Below are positions 53,191-61,660 of a DNA stretch of 64,000 bases, piece by piece. The notes below the pieces were generated by a model that had not been told where the DNA came from, did not search any database, and saw only the letters and a program-made list of their open reading frames with translations. The stretch's first letter is position 1. Each line of letters begins with the position of its first letter. Origin of the DNA: JBGPTK01 sp963797765 (GTDB lineage Bacteria > Acidobacteriota > Terriglobia > Acidiferrales > UBA7541); NCBI GenBank assembly GCA_963797765.1, contig CAWCQU010000002.1, positions 930,001-994,000 on the forward strand. Direction: 5' to 3'. Both the position numbers and the translations under genes were made by a program.

Positions 53191-54174
53191 ATGAGCCAAC
53201 GAAAAGCGTCTGCAACATTCAAATTCACATTGCAGAAGGAAAGCCCGGTTTCGCCGGAGCAGCAACTGGTGGCGAACGTAAAGATTGCCATCATGCTGGG
53301 TGCGTTAAAGCCGGGGGAAAAACTGCCGTCGGTGCGGCAACTGGAGACGGAACTCGGCGTCGGCCGCAACGTCATCTGGCGCGCGTATTCGAAGCTCGCG
53401 GAATCCGGCGCGCTGACGATCGAGAACCGGCGGCGGGCCGTGGTGAACTCACATTCGCGGCGGGAAGAAGCCGCCGAGTTGATCAAAGTGTTCGATTGGC
53501 TGGCGCGGGACGTGATTGAGCGGATGCGCGCGCTGCGGATCAGCCCGCAATCGTTCCAGCGACTGCTGAATTACCGCATTCAGGAACTGGACCTGGAATC
53601 GAAGGACATCGTGTTCGTGGAGTGCAACGAAATTCAGGCGGAGAACTGGTCGAACGAGATCAGCCAGGTGTGGGGATTGCCGGTGACGGGCATGGTGATC
53701 AAGTCACTGCGGGCGATCCCGGAAGAAGAGCGCGCGAAATTCAAGACGGTGCTGACTCCGCTCTACCATTATGAAGATGTTTCGGCTCTTTTTCTCAATC
53801 CCTATACGCGGACGATTGCGCTGCGATTGAAATGGGACCGGGAAAGAATCCGGGAGTGGCGGGCACTGCCCGAAGGATCGGCAATGGCATTTATTCTCGA
53901 GAAATCGGAATGCCAGGGGTATGGGGACCCGTTCGGTCGCGAACTAAAAATGCTTTGCCCGAATTTGAGGATTGAGGTGGTTCCGTTCAAGAACAACGCG
54001 CAGGTGCGCAGCGTTTTGGATTCGGGGAAATATGCGCGGGCGTTTTTGAGCGGTCCGGTGCTGGAAGCGGTGGACGAGGACACCCGAAAATCTCCGCGAA
54101 TTGTGCGGAGAGCGTTGCGGGTGGACCGGGATTCCTTGAAGGATGCGCAGATTCAAGCGGGAGTGGTGCTTTAG
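53191..54174 (+). CDS. GntR-family transcriptional regulator
   Basis: The N-terminal 75 residues form a GntR winged helix (QQLVANVKIAIMLGALKPGEKLPSVRQLETELGVGRNVIWRAYSKL in parts). The remaining 250 residues form an unusual long effector domain, with a periplasmic-binding-like alternation of strands and helices rather than an aminotransferase or FadR-type domain. The gene is divergent from the dipeptidase/receptor operon, and two similar palindromes lie in the shared 376-bp intergenic region. It probably represses both directions in response to an unknown ligand, perhaps a peptide-derived compound. Confidence 0.85.
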   Translation: MSQRKASATFKFTLQKESPVSPEQQLVANVKIAIMLGALKPGEKLPSVRQLETELGVGRNVIWRAYSKLAESGALTIENRRRAVVNSHSRREEAAELIKVFDWLARDVIERMRALRISPQSFQRLLNYRIQELDLESKDIVFVECNEIQAENWSNEISQVWGLPVTGMVIKSLRAIPEEERAKFKTVLTPLYHYEDVSALFLNPYTRTIALRLKWDRERIREWRALPEGSAMAFILEKSECQGYGDPFGRELKMLCPNLRIEVVPFKNNAQVRSVLDSGKYARAFLSGPVLEAVDEDTRKSPRIVRRALRVDRDSLKDAQIQAGVVL

Positions 54175-54186
54175 CTCGAGAAGTGA

Positions 54187-54240
54187 AAGATGCCACCCTC
54201 CCGACAGAATTCGTCGGGCGAGGCAGGGTGGCGCCACACA
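54187..54240 (-). repeat. Dispersed repeat, family E
   Basis: AGATGCCACCCT and AGGGTGGCGCCACAC flank a CCCGAC-n-GTCGGG hairpin. The outer blocks match 9947-9980 in reverse complement. Confidence 0.6.
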
Positions 54241-54374
54241 AACACGGCAATGCAGAATCGCGGCGTGGACCGCGTAGCGCGAGCGCGGAGAGATGCAAGT
54301 GATGCGGTGGACTGGACATTGTTCGCGCCAATGATTGATGTGTTTTGAGATCTTCATGGCCAGGAGGCAAGTGG

Positions 54375-54761
54375 ATGTCACAAGCGAGCGAACTGGTAGG
54401 AAAAATGGTGGATTGCTATTGCCGGATGGATGCCGACGGACTTCGTCCGCTGCTTCATCCGCAGGTGAAGCACACGGCGCCGGGATCCGATTTTGGAACC
54501 GACCTGGAAGGGGATTCGAACATCGTGGAATATTTCCGGAAGAATGTTTTTCCTTCATTTCATAGCGTGAATTTCGAAGTGGTGTTCCAGTATGAGGATA
54601 AAGAAAAATCGGCGGTGATCGTGGAGTGGCGCAGCCATTTGAAACCGAAGACGGGGAAGAACTACAGCAATACCGGGGCGTTTGTGATTGAAATCAAGGA
54701 CGGCAAGATCTATTGGGTGCGCGAATATTTCGACACGGAGAAGGCGCACCAACACGTGTGA
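54375..54761 (+). CDS. SnoaL-like (NTF2-fold) protein
   Basis: The 128-residue cytoplasmic protein has the SnoaL pattern: GKMVDCYCRMDADGLRPLLHP, then KHTAPGSDF, the strand pair NFEVVFQYEDKEKSAVIVEW (read in parts), and IEIKDGKIYWVREYFD. The last block is the typical final strand of this ketosteroid-isomerase-like family. Function is unknown. ATG at 54375 is fixed by AGGAGG 7 bases upstream. It precedes the amidohydrolase by 89 bases. Confidence 0.82.
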   Translation: MSQASELVGKMVDCYCRMDADGLRPLLHPQVKHTAPGSDFGTDLEGDSNIVEYFRKNVFPSFHSVNFEVVFQYEDKEKSAVIVEWRSHLKPKTGKNYSNTGAFVIEIKDGKIYWVREYFDTEKAHQHV

Positions 54762-54850
54762 TTGGCCGCGATGGTGATTTGGCGTTTGCCGCGGTATTTG
54801 GAAATTTCAGATTCCGGTTTTTTGTTTCTGGAGAATAAGGGAGAACTCTT

Positions 54851-56177
54851 ATGTTTAAGAAAATAATCATCCTGGTTCTGGCACTTGCGGCGCCGCTGAT
54901 TTGCCGCGCGCAGTCGCCTGCCAATACGGCGCCAGCTTCGCACGTTACCGCCATTGTGGGCGCTTCGGTGGTGATGCTGGAGGGATCGGCGCCGATCAAA
55001 GACGCGGTGGTGCTTATCGAAGGCGACCGGATCACGGCCGTCGGCCCAGCCGCTACGACAAAAGTGCCGGCGGGCGCGGAGGTGATCCACGCTGATGGCA
55101 AGTGGATTGTTCCAGGACTGATGAATATGCACGTGCATCTTGGCCTGGCGCTTCCGGGGCGGCAGGGCGCTGAGTTGGCGAATGAAACCGACGCGGAGCT
55201 GGCGCTGCGCATGGCAGGCAACGCGAGGGCTTCGTTGCTTTCCGGCACGACCACTGTGCGCATGACCGGGTCTCCGCGGCATGCCGATTTTGCATTGCGA
55301 AAAGCAATCGATCGCGGCGAGGTGGATGGTCCGAGAATTTTTACCGCAGGCGAGTTGGTGGCAGTGACAGGCGGGCACGGCTCCGGCCGCACGGGCGAAG
55401 GGAACGACGGTCCCTACGAATTCCGGAAAGCAACGCGGGAGGAAATTTTTCTGGGCGCGGACTGGATCAAGATCGCGATTTCGGGCGGCATCGCCGATAT
55501 GCATGGGGACATTGCCGCCTCCACCATGACCAAGGACGAGATGGAAGCGGTGATCGATACGGCTCACCGGCACGGGATTAAAGTGACGGCGCATTCCGGG
55601 TCGCCGATCGCCACCAATGAAGCGATTGACCTGGGACTTGACTGCGTGGAGCACGGATATTTTCTGACTCCCGAAGTGCTGCACAAAATGAAAGACAAGG
55701 GCGTGTGGCTGGTGCCGACGATTGTGGTGAGCCAGCCGACGGTGATGGAATTCTTTAAGAAAATCGGCTCGCCGGATTGGTATTTGGCGCGGGTGGCGTC
55801 CGTGGGGAAGCAACATTGGGCTTCGCTGCAGATGGCGATTCAGATTGGCGTGAAAATCGCGCTGGGGACAGATCAATTTCCATTCGAGCCGAATGATGGG
55901 ACCACGGCCACGATTCGAGAGGCGCAATATTACGTGCAAGCGGGGATGACGCCGCTGCAGGCTTTGCGCGCGGCTACAATCGAGCCGGCTACTTTGCTGG
56001 GAGTGGCGGATAAGCTGGGTAGCGTGGAAAAAGGCAAGCTCGCGGATTTGGTAATCGTGGATGGCGATCCCGACGCAGGATATTACCGCGCTGCGCACGA
56101 TTCGGCTGGTGATGAAAGGCGGGAAAGTGTATCGCGATGAATTGGCCGGAGCGACGGCGGGTGCGTCGTCGCGTTAA
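54851..56177 (+). CDS. Secreted imidazolonepropionase-like amidohydrolase (frameshifted)
   Basis: The protein has a signal peptide (IIILVLALAAPLICRAQ) and metal-dependent amidohydrolase motifs: MNMHVHLGL (HXH), GADWIKIAISGG (lysine), VTAHSGSP, CVEHGYFL and ALGTDQFPFEPND (aspartate). The C-terminal strand region VIVDGDP-n-DITALRTIRLVMKGGKVYRDE is split. One surplus base near 56066-56076 shifts the frame. Correcting it extends the protein to the TAA at 56175-56177 (441 residues), ending GATAGASSR; uncorrected, it stops at 56138-56140. Substrate may be a cyclic amide or peptide-like compound. ATG at 54851 begins the signal peptide. Confidence 0.85.
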
Positions 56178-56210
56178 TTAATTTTTTCAGTGCTGCTGGC
56201 CTTGGTACGA

Positions 56211-56216
56211 TACAAT
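56211..56216 (+). promoter_or_regulatory. -10 element of the tRNA promoter
   Basis: TACAAT lies 8 bases before the tRNA. No convincing -35 was seen at the usual distance. Confidence 0.4.
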
Positions 56217-56224
56217 CAGTTCGT

Positions 56225-56311
56225 GCCCGAATGGCGGAATTGGCAGACGCGCCAGGTTCAGGACCTGGTTCTCGCAAGGGAGTGGAGGTTCGAGTCCTCT
56301 TTCGGGCACCA
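56225..56311 (+). tRNA. tRNA-Leu (CAG)
   Basis: The 87-base gene has acceptor stem GCCCGAA/TTCGGGC, discriminator A and an encoded CCA at 56309-56311. The anticodon stem CCAGG/CCTGG encloses TTCAGGA with anticodon CAG at 56259-56261. A long variable arm and the GGTTCGAGTCC T-arm are typical of class II leucine tRNA. It reads CUG codons. Confidence 0.95.
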
Positions 56312-56431
56312 AACGTATTTTCCGCATCTTTAGATCACCGCTCGCAGGAAAAATACCAAATCCGATTGACGTTGCATGGGAAACTCCCTACATTAGCGCC
56401 GTCATTCGAAAAACAGGAGGTCCTACCCCCC

Positions 56432-56776
56432 ATGGCCTCGAGTTCTCCGATGCGTGAACGGCGGCGCGGCGAGCGCGTGCGAATTCGGATTCCCGTGCAA
56501 TTGTTTACGGATAGCTGGGATGGTCAACCGGTGCGAGCCGCGGCGGAGGCGATCGAGGTGAACCGCTGGGGCGCGCTGCTGCATACGCCGATCGCGCTGG
56601 GAAAAGGTACCACTGTCGAAGTGATGAACACTCTTTCCGAGGAAGTGAACGAATTCCGTGTGGTGAGGGTGGCCGAGGAAAAGAGCGACGGCCTGTTTGA
56701 AGTGGGTATCGAAAGCCTTTCTCCCTTCCGAGACTTCTGGGGTATCCAATTCCCCGAACCCCCGATAGCCGCTTGA
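56432..56776 (+). CDS. PilZ-domain protein
   Basis: The 114-residue protein is a single PilZ-like domain: RERRRGERVRIRIPVQLF at the N-terminus, then AEAIEVNRWGALLHTPIAL, and EVGIESLSPFRDFWGI. PilZ proteins bind cyclic di-GMP through an RXXXR and a (D/N)XSXXG motif. The arginines are present, but the second motif is NRWGA without the serine, so binding is uncertain. AGGAGG lies 11 bases before ATG 56432. It follows the tRNA by 120 bases. It may control motility or surface behaviour. Confidence 0.8.
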   Translation: MASSSPMRERRRGERVRIRIPVQLFTDSWDGQPVRAAAEAIEVNRWGALLHTPIALGKGTTVEVMNTLSEEVNEFRVVRVAEEKSDGLFEVGIESLSPFRDFWGIQFPEPPIAA

Positions 56777-56880
56777 TGTTTCCCCTTGCTTCCGGTGTTA
56801 TAATGCGTCCCAGAAAGGCCTGCTAGGGCCACAATCAATCGAAGGATCAATCTCCGTGGCCGGGGGGCTTGGAGGATCCC

Positions 56881-57156
56881 ATGGAACCCTCTCTCTTTAA
56901 CGTGGTTTTTCTAACTTGGGGTGTTATCACTGCCGGGCTGATTTGCCTGGTAATCTACCGAAGCATGCTGGCAAACCGGGAAGGGGATCAAATCTTCCCC
57001 GATGCCGCCGAAGCGGGTTTCGCCAGAGAACAGCAGGAACTGATCGTCCGGATCGACAAACTGAGCAAGCCGATTACCGGCCTGATCATCGCTTCGAGCC
57101 TACTGTTCATTGGAGTTGCGGTTCTTTGGCTTCGCGAAGGGTTCCGGAGTTTCTAG
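56881..57156 (+). CDS. Small membrane protein, unknown
   Basis: The 91-residue protein has two membrane segments (VVFLTWGVITAGLICLVIY and ITGLIIASSLLFIGVAVLWL) separated by a charged helix (EAGFAREQQELIVRIDKLSK). No family was recognised. ATG at 56881 has GGAGG 7 bases upstream, which fixes the start. It is separated from the PilZ gene by 104 bases and has its own G/C-rich leader. Confidence 0.75.
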   Translation: MEPSLFNVVFLTWGVITAGLICLVIYRSMLANREGDQIFPDAAEAGFAREQQELIVRIDKLSKPITGLIIASSLLFIGVAVLWLREGFRSF

Positions 57157-57320
57157 GAACGTGACGGCACGTTGACATCCTTTCGAATCAACTGACCAGA
57201 AGTGCTCGATTCCTTCCCGTTTCCGGGACGGAGTTCGATAAGTCCATTCAGATAAAAAGTTTTAGCTTTCTCCAGCCGAGCATTAAATCCTGAGGCAAAT
57301 CAACAGAAGCCAGCGCCGTT

Positions 57321-57893
57321 CTATGGGTGCGCGCCGGGCGGAGGCTGCTGGGGCGGCTGCACAGTGGGCTGCGGCGCCGCCGGCGCCTCGCAGATTTCAG
57401 ACGTGTGATTGTGAACGATAAACCAGCGGTCTCCTTGCTTGATAAAGACCAGGGTTGTTTGGCCGCGGTCGGCGGTCGATCTACCGTCCACGGTGCCTGA
57501 AAATTCCCATTGATAGGCTGCCCAGGCCACGTCTCCCTTGACGAATATGAATGTGTTGCGGCGGTCGAGCCGGACGCCCGTGACTCGCGCGCGTTGCCGT
57601 TCGTAGGCAGCCGCATAGTTGGGCCAACCGGTGATGGGCGGTTCGAACGCTCCGCTGACCAGCGTGACCGTGTCGGAATAATATCGGTGCATGTTGTCGA
57701 GATCGCCCACCTGCCAGTAGCCCAGCATTTCCGAAATTTCCTGGTCGATCACCTGTTCGGGCGCCGAGGGAATGGGCGGAGTGGATGAATCGGCGGGCGG
57801 CGGATTTTTCTGCTTGGATTTTTTTTGAGCGTGGACGGCGGTACTGGAAAAAAGTAGAAAGGCCAAGCCCGCGGCAAGGCAACGAAGATTCAT
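57321..57893 (-). CDS. Secreted SnoaL/DUF4440-like protein
   Basis: The 190-residue precursor has a signal peptide (LAAGLAFLLFSSTAVHAQ), a lysine/proline-rich linker, and an NTF2-like domain (QEISEMLGYWQVGDLDNMHRY, WPNYAAAYERQRARVTG, TTLVFIKQGDRWFIVHNHTS). It ends in a Pro/Gln-rich tail. This is the same broad family as the protein at 47596-48042. Function is unknown. AAGGAG lies 7 bases before ATG 57893. It is monocistronic. Confidence 0.82.
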   Translation of the reverse strand: MNLRCLAAGLAFLLFSSTAVHAQKKSKQKNPPPADSSTPPIPSAPEQVIDQEISEMLGYWQVGDLDNMHRYYSDTVTLVSGAFEPPITGWPNYAAAYERQRARVTGVRLDRRNTFIFVKGDVAWAAYQWEFSGTVDGRSTADRGQTTLVFIKQGDRWFIVHNHTSEICEAPAAPQPTVQPPQQPPPGAHP

Positions 57894-58101
57894 CGAAATC
57901 TCCTTAAAAATCGCACGATTTCTATTCGACGGCGAGGATAACACAGAAGCAAGCGGCTAAATTCCGCGGGCTGGTAGCAGATAGTGCGGCGGCGGAAACC
58001 GGGCCCCGAAAGAGGCGTGAAGATTTTGGGCTTCGCACCGGTTTACTTACTTCGGAAGATTCCGGCGCATTCCAACGGGGCGCAAGCATTTGACGGTTAC
58101 T

Positions 58102-58133
58102 CGGGATCCCTCACTGGCGTTCGGGATGACCGC
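58102..58133 (+). repeat. Dispersed repeat, family D
   Basis: CGGGATCCCTCACTGGCGTT then CGGGATGACCGC; the same outer blocks occur at 63793-63822 and, inverted, at 8746-8788. Confidence 0.6.
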
Positions 58134-58176
58134 AAAAAAGATGCCGCCCCTGCTCGGCGTTTGCACGCACACTCTG

Positions 58177-58201
58177 AAGCTGCGCCCCCCCCCTAAAAAT
58201 C
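58177..58201 (+). repeat. Decayed dispersed repeat, family B, with C9 run
   Basis: AAGCTGCG-C9-TAAAAATC resembles repeat B (AAGCTCCGACCCCCTAAAAA). It runs into the 3' end of the SUMF1-domain gene, which stops at 58193. Confidence 0.45.
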
Positions 58202-58954
58202 AATTGTTTCGACCGGTTCTACATCGCGGGCCACACGAAAACCATAGTCCGCGTATTTGAATTCGGGAGGGATGCTGGAGCGGGCGGAGCAGCGTGAGAC
58301 TTTTGTGTAGTGCCGCCACGATCCGCCGCGGGATGACCGGCGAGTACCGTCTTCCGGGCCGCGCGGATTGCGCTGCGGCGACAGCGAATAATATTCCGGC
58401 GAATACCAATCGGAGCACCATTCATGCACATTCGCGCTGATGTCATGAAGCCCGAAACCATTCGGTTTATCGAGGCCCACCGGCTCAGGGCCGGTCTTCC
58501 AACGCGTGGCATAATTCGGCAACAATTCGGGCGCCTCGTCGCCCCAGGGATAAAGTTTTCCTTCCAGGCCGCCGCGCGCGGCGCGCTCCCATTCCGCTTC
58601 GGTGGGCAAGCGGTAGCGGCGGCCAGTCGCATGGCTGAGCCATTCGCAATAGGCAATCGCTTCAAACCAATTGACGGAAACTACGGGCTGATCGTGAAGA
58701 GAAAGCTGCGGGTCGTTCCAATTGGGAGGGGGATCACTTTTCGTTGCTTCTAGGAAACGAGAGTAGTCTGCGTGGGTCACCTGGAGAATTGCGAATTCGA
58801 AAGCGTCGATCCACACGCGGTGCACTGGTTTTTCATTGTCCTGTCCGGCATCCGAACCCATTTCGAACCATCCTTCCGGGATGCGAACGAGGATCGGCTC
58901 TGCGACACTCCGGATAGAATTTGAATCTTCCCGTGATCGTGGAGTTGCGCTCAT
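58193..58954 (-). CDS. SUMF1/FGE-domain protein
   Basis: The 253-residue protein carries the formylglycine-generating-enzyme sulfatase fold: VRIPEGWFEMGSDAGQDNEKP, PVVSVNWFEAIAYCEWLS, YRLPTEAEWERAARGG, NGFGLHDISANVHEWCSDW and SSRGGSW ... YGFRVARD. The catalytic cysteine pair of true FGE (C-X4-C after GGSW) is not present; only one cysteine (SRCSAR) lies there. It is more likely a non-catalytic or different SUMF1 protein. ATG at 58954 is preferred to a farther in-frame start at 59011. It lies 57 bases after the PIG-L gene on the same strand. Confidence 0.82.
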   Translation of the reverse strand: MSATPRSREDSNSIRSVAEPILVRIPEGWFEMGSDAGQDNEKPVHRVWIDAFEFAILQVTHADYSRFLEATKSDPPPNWNDPQLSLHDQPVVSVNWFEAIAYCEWLSHATGRRYRLPTEAEWERAARGGLEGKLYPWGDEAPELLPNYATRWKTGPEPVGLDKPNGFGLHDISANVHEWCSDWYSPEYYSLSPQRNPRGPEDGTRRSSRGGSWRHYTKVSRCSARSSIPPEFKYADYGFRVARDVEPVETIDF

Positions 58955-59011
58955 TGTTCGGAACCGGAAGCTAGGATAAGCGCACAGCCAGGAGTGTGCC
59001 ACCAAAACCAC

Positions 59012-61519
59012 TCAACGCGGGGCTTTGGACTGGCTGATCAAGTTGACGAACAGGCGAAACGCTCCGGGCACGCCGGCGGGCAGTTCGCGGAAAAACGATA
59101 ACCCGGTGAAAATGTAAACGCCTTTGCCGTCGCGAGCGTAGACCAGGCTGCCCAACTCTTCTTTTTCTCCGGGATCGCGGAGAGCCAGGATCGGCTGGTA
59201 GCGCGAGTCGAATGCCGTCCAATAATAAAGTCCGCGCTCCTGCACCCAGCCCTTGAAATCATCCATGCTGATCTTGTTCGGGAAATTCAGCACCGGATTG
59301 TCTGGGGCGACGAAACGGACCGGCGAATTTTCGTCGGTGGTGCGGGCGATGTCGGAAGACATGGAAGCCGGGAATGGCGACGGGTGCAATTTCTCCCATG
59401 TTGGCGGGCGCTCGTATTGAACCACCAGCGTCCCACCCTGGCGGATGTAATCGAGCAGACGGGGATTCGCTCGCACCACGTCGGCGCGCAATTCGTAAGC
59501 TCGCGTGCCGACGATAATAGCGTCGTAGCGGCCGAGGTTGCCGAATGCCAACGCCGTTTCATCCAGCAGGTCCACACGAATATCCAGGCTTCGCAGAAGA
59601 TCGGGAATGGGATCGATTTCCGCGGCGATGTAGCCGACGCTCAAGCCGGGTGGCACTTTCAGATCGAGGACGTGCGCGGTGGCCTCGGCTGGATGCATCC
59701 AACTTCTGGTTGGAAGCGAAGGCAACGGCTCGATGGATTCGCGGAACGTCTGATTGCCAATTCGTGCAAAGGGCTTCAACAGATAGGAACCCGCGGAGAG
59801 TTTCGCGGGCGTGGTGACGGCGAAGCGGATTAATTGGTCTTCCGGCTTCGAAAAAAGCAGCGGCGCCACTGGAGTGACGCTCCAGCCGGACGGCGCCTCC
59901 ACGCCCACCGCGACTTCGGCGGCAGCGGTGCCGTGGTAGCGCACCCGCGCGAGCAATTCCACCTGCTTCGCCGGTTGATCCTGGCGCAGCATAATTTGTT
60001 CCGGCGCGACGTGCAGGGAAACGGCGGGGACAAGCTCGATGGGATAGGTTAGCAATTCGGTCGAAGTTACCTGAACGGACATTACTGGAATGCTGTGAGT
60101 GAAATCATAGCCATCCACTGAAATTTTATAGCGGGCTTCGACCAATGGCGGAGGCCAAGGCAGGACTGCGTCGGCAGGCGTGACCGGCGGCTGTGCGTTC
60201 GGGGGAATTGAGACTTCCAGTTTTGTGCCGCCCTGGGCGCTCGGTTCCTGCTTGCCAATTCTCCAGCCGCTGGGAACAGCCAGCGCGGGCTCCGCGAGGC
60301 CGATGGGAAACTCCGGGCGGGCCGCCGCGTTCGCCACAACGGAAAAACTTTCTCCTGCCACCAGATCGCGCCGATCGGCACGGGCCTGTGCGTTGAAAGC
60401 GATGGAATCCGACAGGACAGCTTCAATTCTTCCGAGAGCAGCCTGCAAATCAAAAGCAAGGCCGGTATTGGAAGAAGCCGGCACTTGGCCGCTGGCCGAC
60501 TTGATTTCCCTGGCGGCCTGCGCCAAATGCCTGGCCGCGTTTGGCCAATCGAGACGGAGGGCTTCCTCGCGGGCCGACTTCAAGGCGGATTCGGCGGCAT
60601 TCAGATTGGAAGCGATTTGCACATTCTTTTTCGCGAGACTTGTCAACGGCGCACCCAGATCGGCAAGGGTGACATTATTTTTCGACTCGGATCCTCCGGC
60701 GACTTTTACGTAGATTGCGCTGTGCAGAAAGGAAGAGCCGGCTTCCGCGGGAGTTCCCTGCGAGACGTGCTCCGAGCGGCCTTCGATCCCCAGGTCGTTG
60801 TAGCCTTTTCCGAAGAGCGGAGAAATTTCCTCGGCGGGGATGCGGATCGCTCCCGGTCCTCCGCCGAAAGCCGGGGCCAGCATTATCGGAGTTTTCCAAG
60901 CGGGCAAGCCTTCGGAAATTTGATCTGGGAAATTTTTGGGGTCGCCCGCCATTTCAACGGCGCGCGGCGTGAGAATTCCGGAAGCCTGGTGCTGTCCGTG
61001 GCCGCCGTGCACGCCGCCCCAGCCATTGATCACAACGTCGGGGCGAAACATCCGGATCACGCGGACCATGTCTTCGAGCGGGGCGTCACCCCAGATTTTC
61101 AGGGTTTCCTCGGCGCTTTTGGAGAAACCGAAATCGGCGGCGCGGGTGAAGAATTGATGTTGAACGCCGTAAATTTTATCGGCATTCAGCAATTCCTGGG
61201 TGCGGAGAATTCCGATTTCATCGCCCTGCTCGGGGCCGAGTGCGTTTTGTCCTCCCTGGCCGCGCGTGATGGTGAGCACGGCAACGTCGGCGCCCAGGCC
61301 GCGTGAAAGGTAGGTGAGCAGGCCGGGCCACTCGTCATCCGGATGCGCAGTGACAAACAAGATGCGCGTGGTCACGCGCGCCCGGTCGATCGCTTCCACG
61401 CTTTGCGTTAAATTCTGTGCAGCAAGGGAACTGGCTCCCGCTGCCGCCAGCAATATCAGCAACGCGGAGCAAATCAAAATGCGGCTTGCGAGATCGTTAA
61501 ATTTTCTCAATCCAGTCAT
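59012..61519 (-). CDS. Secreted PIG-L-family deacetylase with C-terminal beta domains
   Basis: A signal peptide (ILICSALLILLAAAGASSLAAQ) precedes a PIG-L/LmbE domain with the zinc motif AHPDDEW near residue 60 and a further histidine block GHGQHQASGI. PIG-L enzymes remove N-acetyl groups from sugars. The remaining 500 residues hold helical and beta-sandwich regions, and a late domain (AAEIDPIPDLLRSLDIRVDLL, then IIVGTRAYELR) like a glutamine-amidotransferase-type fold. It totals 835 residues. ATG at 61519 is chosen because the signal peptide begins there; the frame stays open further upstream, antisense to the TPR gene. It is the first gene of a two-gene operon with the SUMF1 protein. Confidence 0.85.
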   Translation of the reverse strand: MTGLRKFNDLASRILICSALLILLAAAGASSLAAQNLTQSVEAIDRARVTTRILFVTAHPDDEWPGLLTYLSRGLGADVAVLTITRGQGGQNALGPEQGDEIGILRTQELLNADKIYGVQHQFFTRAADFGFSKSAEETLKIWGDAPLEDMVRVIRMFRPDVVINGWGGVHGGHGQHQASGILTPRAVEMAGDPKNFPDQISEGLPAWKTPIMLAPAFGGGPGAIRIPAEEISPLFGKGYNDLGIEGRSEHVSQGTPAEAGSSFLHSAIYVKVAGGSESKNNVTLADLGAPLTSLAKKNVQIASNLNAAESALKSAREEALRLDWPNAARHLAQAAREIKSASGQVPASSNTGLAFDLQAALGRIEAVLSDSIAFNAQARADRRDLVAGESFSVVANAAARPEFPIGLAEPALAVPSGWRIGKQEPSAQGGTKLEVSIPPNAQPPVTPADAVLPWPPPLVEARYKISVDGYDFTHSIPVMSVQVTSTELLTYPIELVPAVSLHVAPEQIMLRQDQPAKQVELLARVRYHGTAAAEVAVGVEAPSGWSVTPVAPLLFSKPEDQLIRFAVTTPAKLSAGSYLLKPFARIGNQTFRESIEPLPSLPTRSWMHPAEATAHVLDLKVPPGLSVGYIAAEIDPIPDLLRSLDIRVDLLDETALAFGNLGRYDAIIVGTRAYELRADVVRANPRLLDYIRQGGTLVVQYERPPTWEKLHPSPFPASMSSDIARTTDENSPVRFVAPDNPVLNFPNKISMDDFKGWVQERGLYYWTAFDSRYQPILALRDPGEKEELGSLVYARDGKGVYIFTGLSFFRELPAGVPGAFRLFVNLISQSKAPR

Positions 61520-61660
61520 CGTCAATCCAGAAATAAGGAGGAAACCTGATAAGAATAGCAAGGAACTGGGGGTGGCTTGATGAAATTTCGTCATGAGGGA
61601 AATTGGGCGACTCCAAAATGGAGGTCCCAAAAAATCATGGTGGGTTAGTATGGGAGTTGC

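Noticed and set aside
54710..56098. Minus-strand 462-codon histidine/arginine-rich frame
   Set aside because: It is antisense to the amidohydrolase, which has signal peptide and metal motifs.
56225..56776. tRNA-associated integration site
   Set aside because: The tRNA-Leu is complete, but no repeat of its 3' end and no integrase follow.
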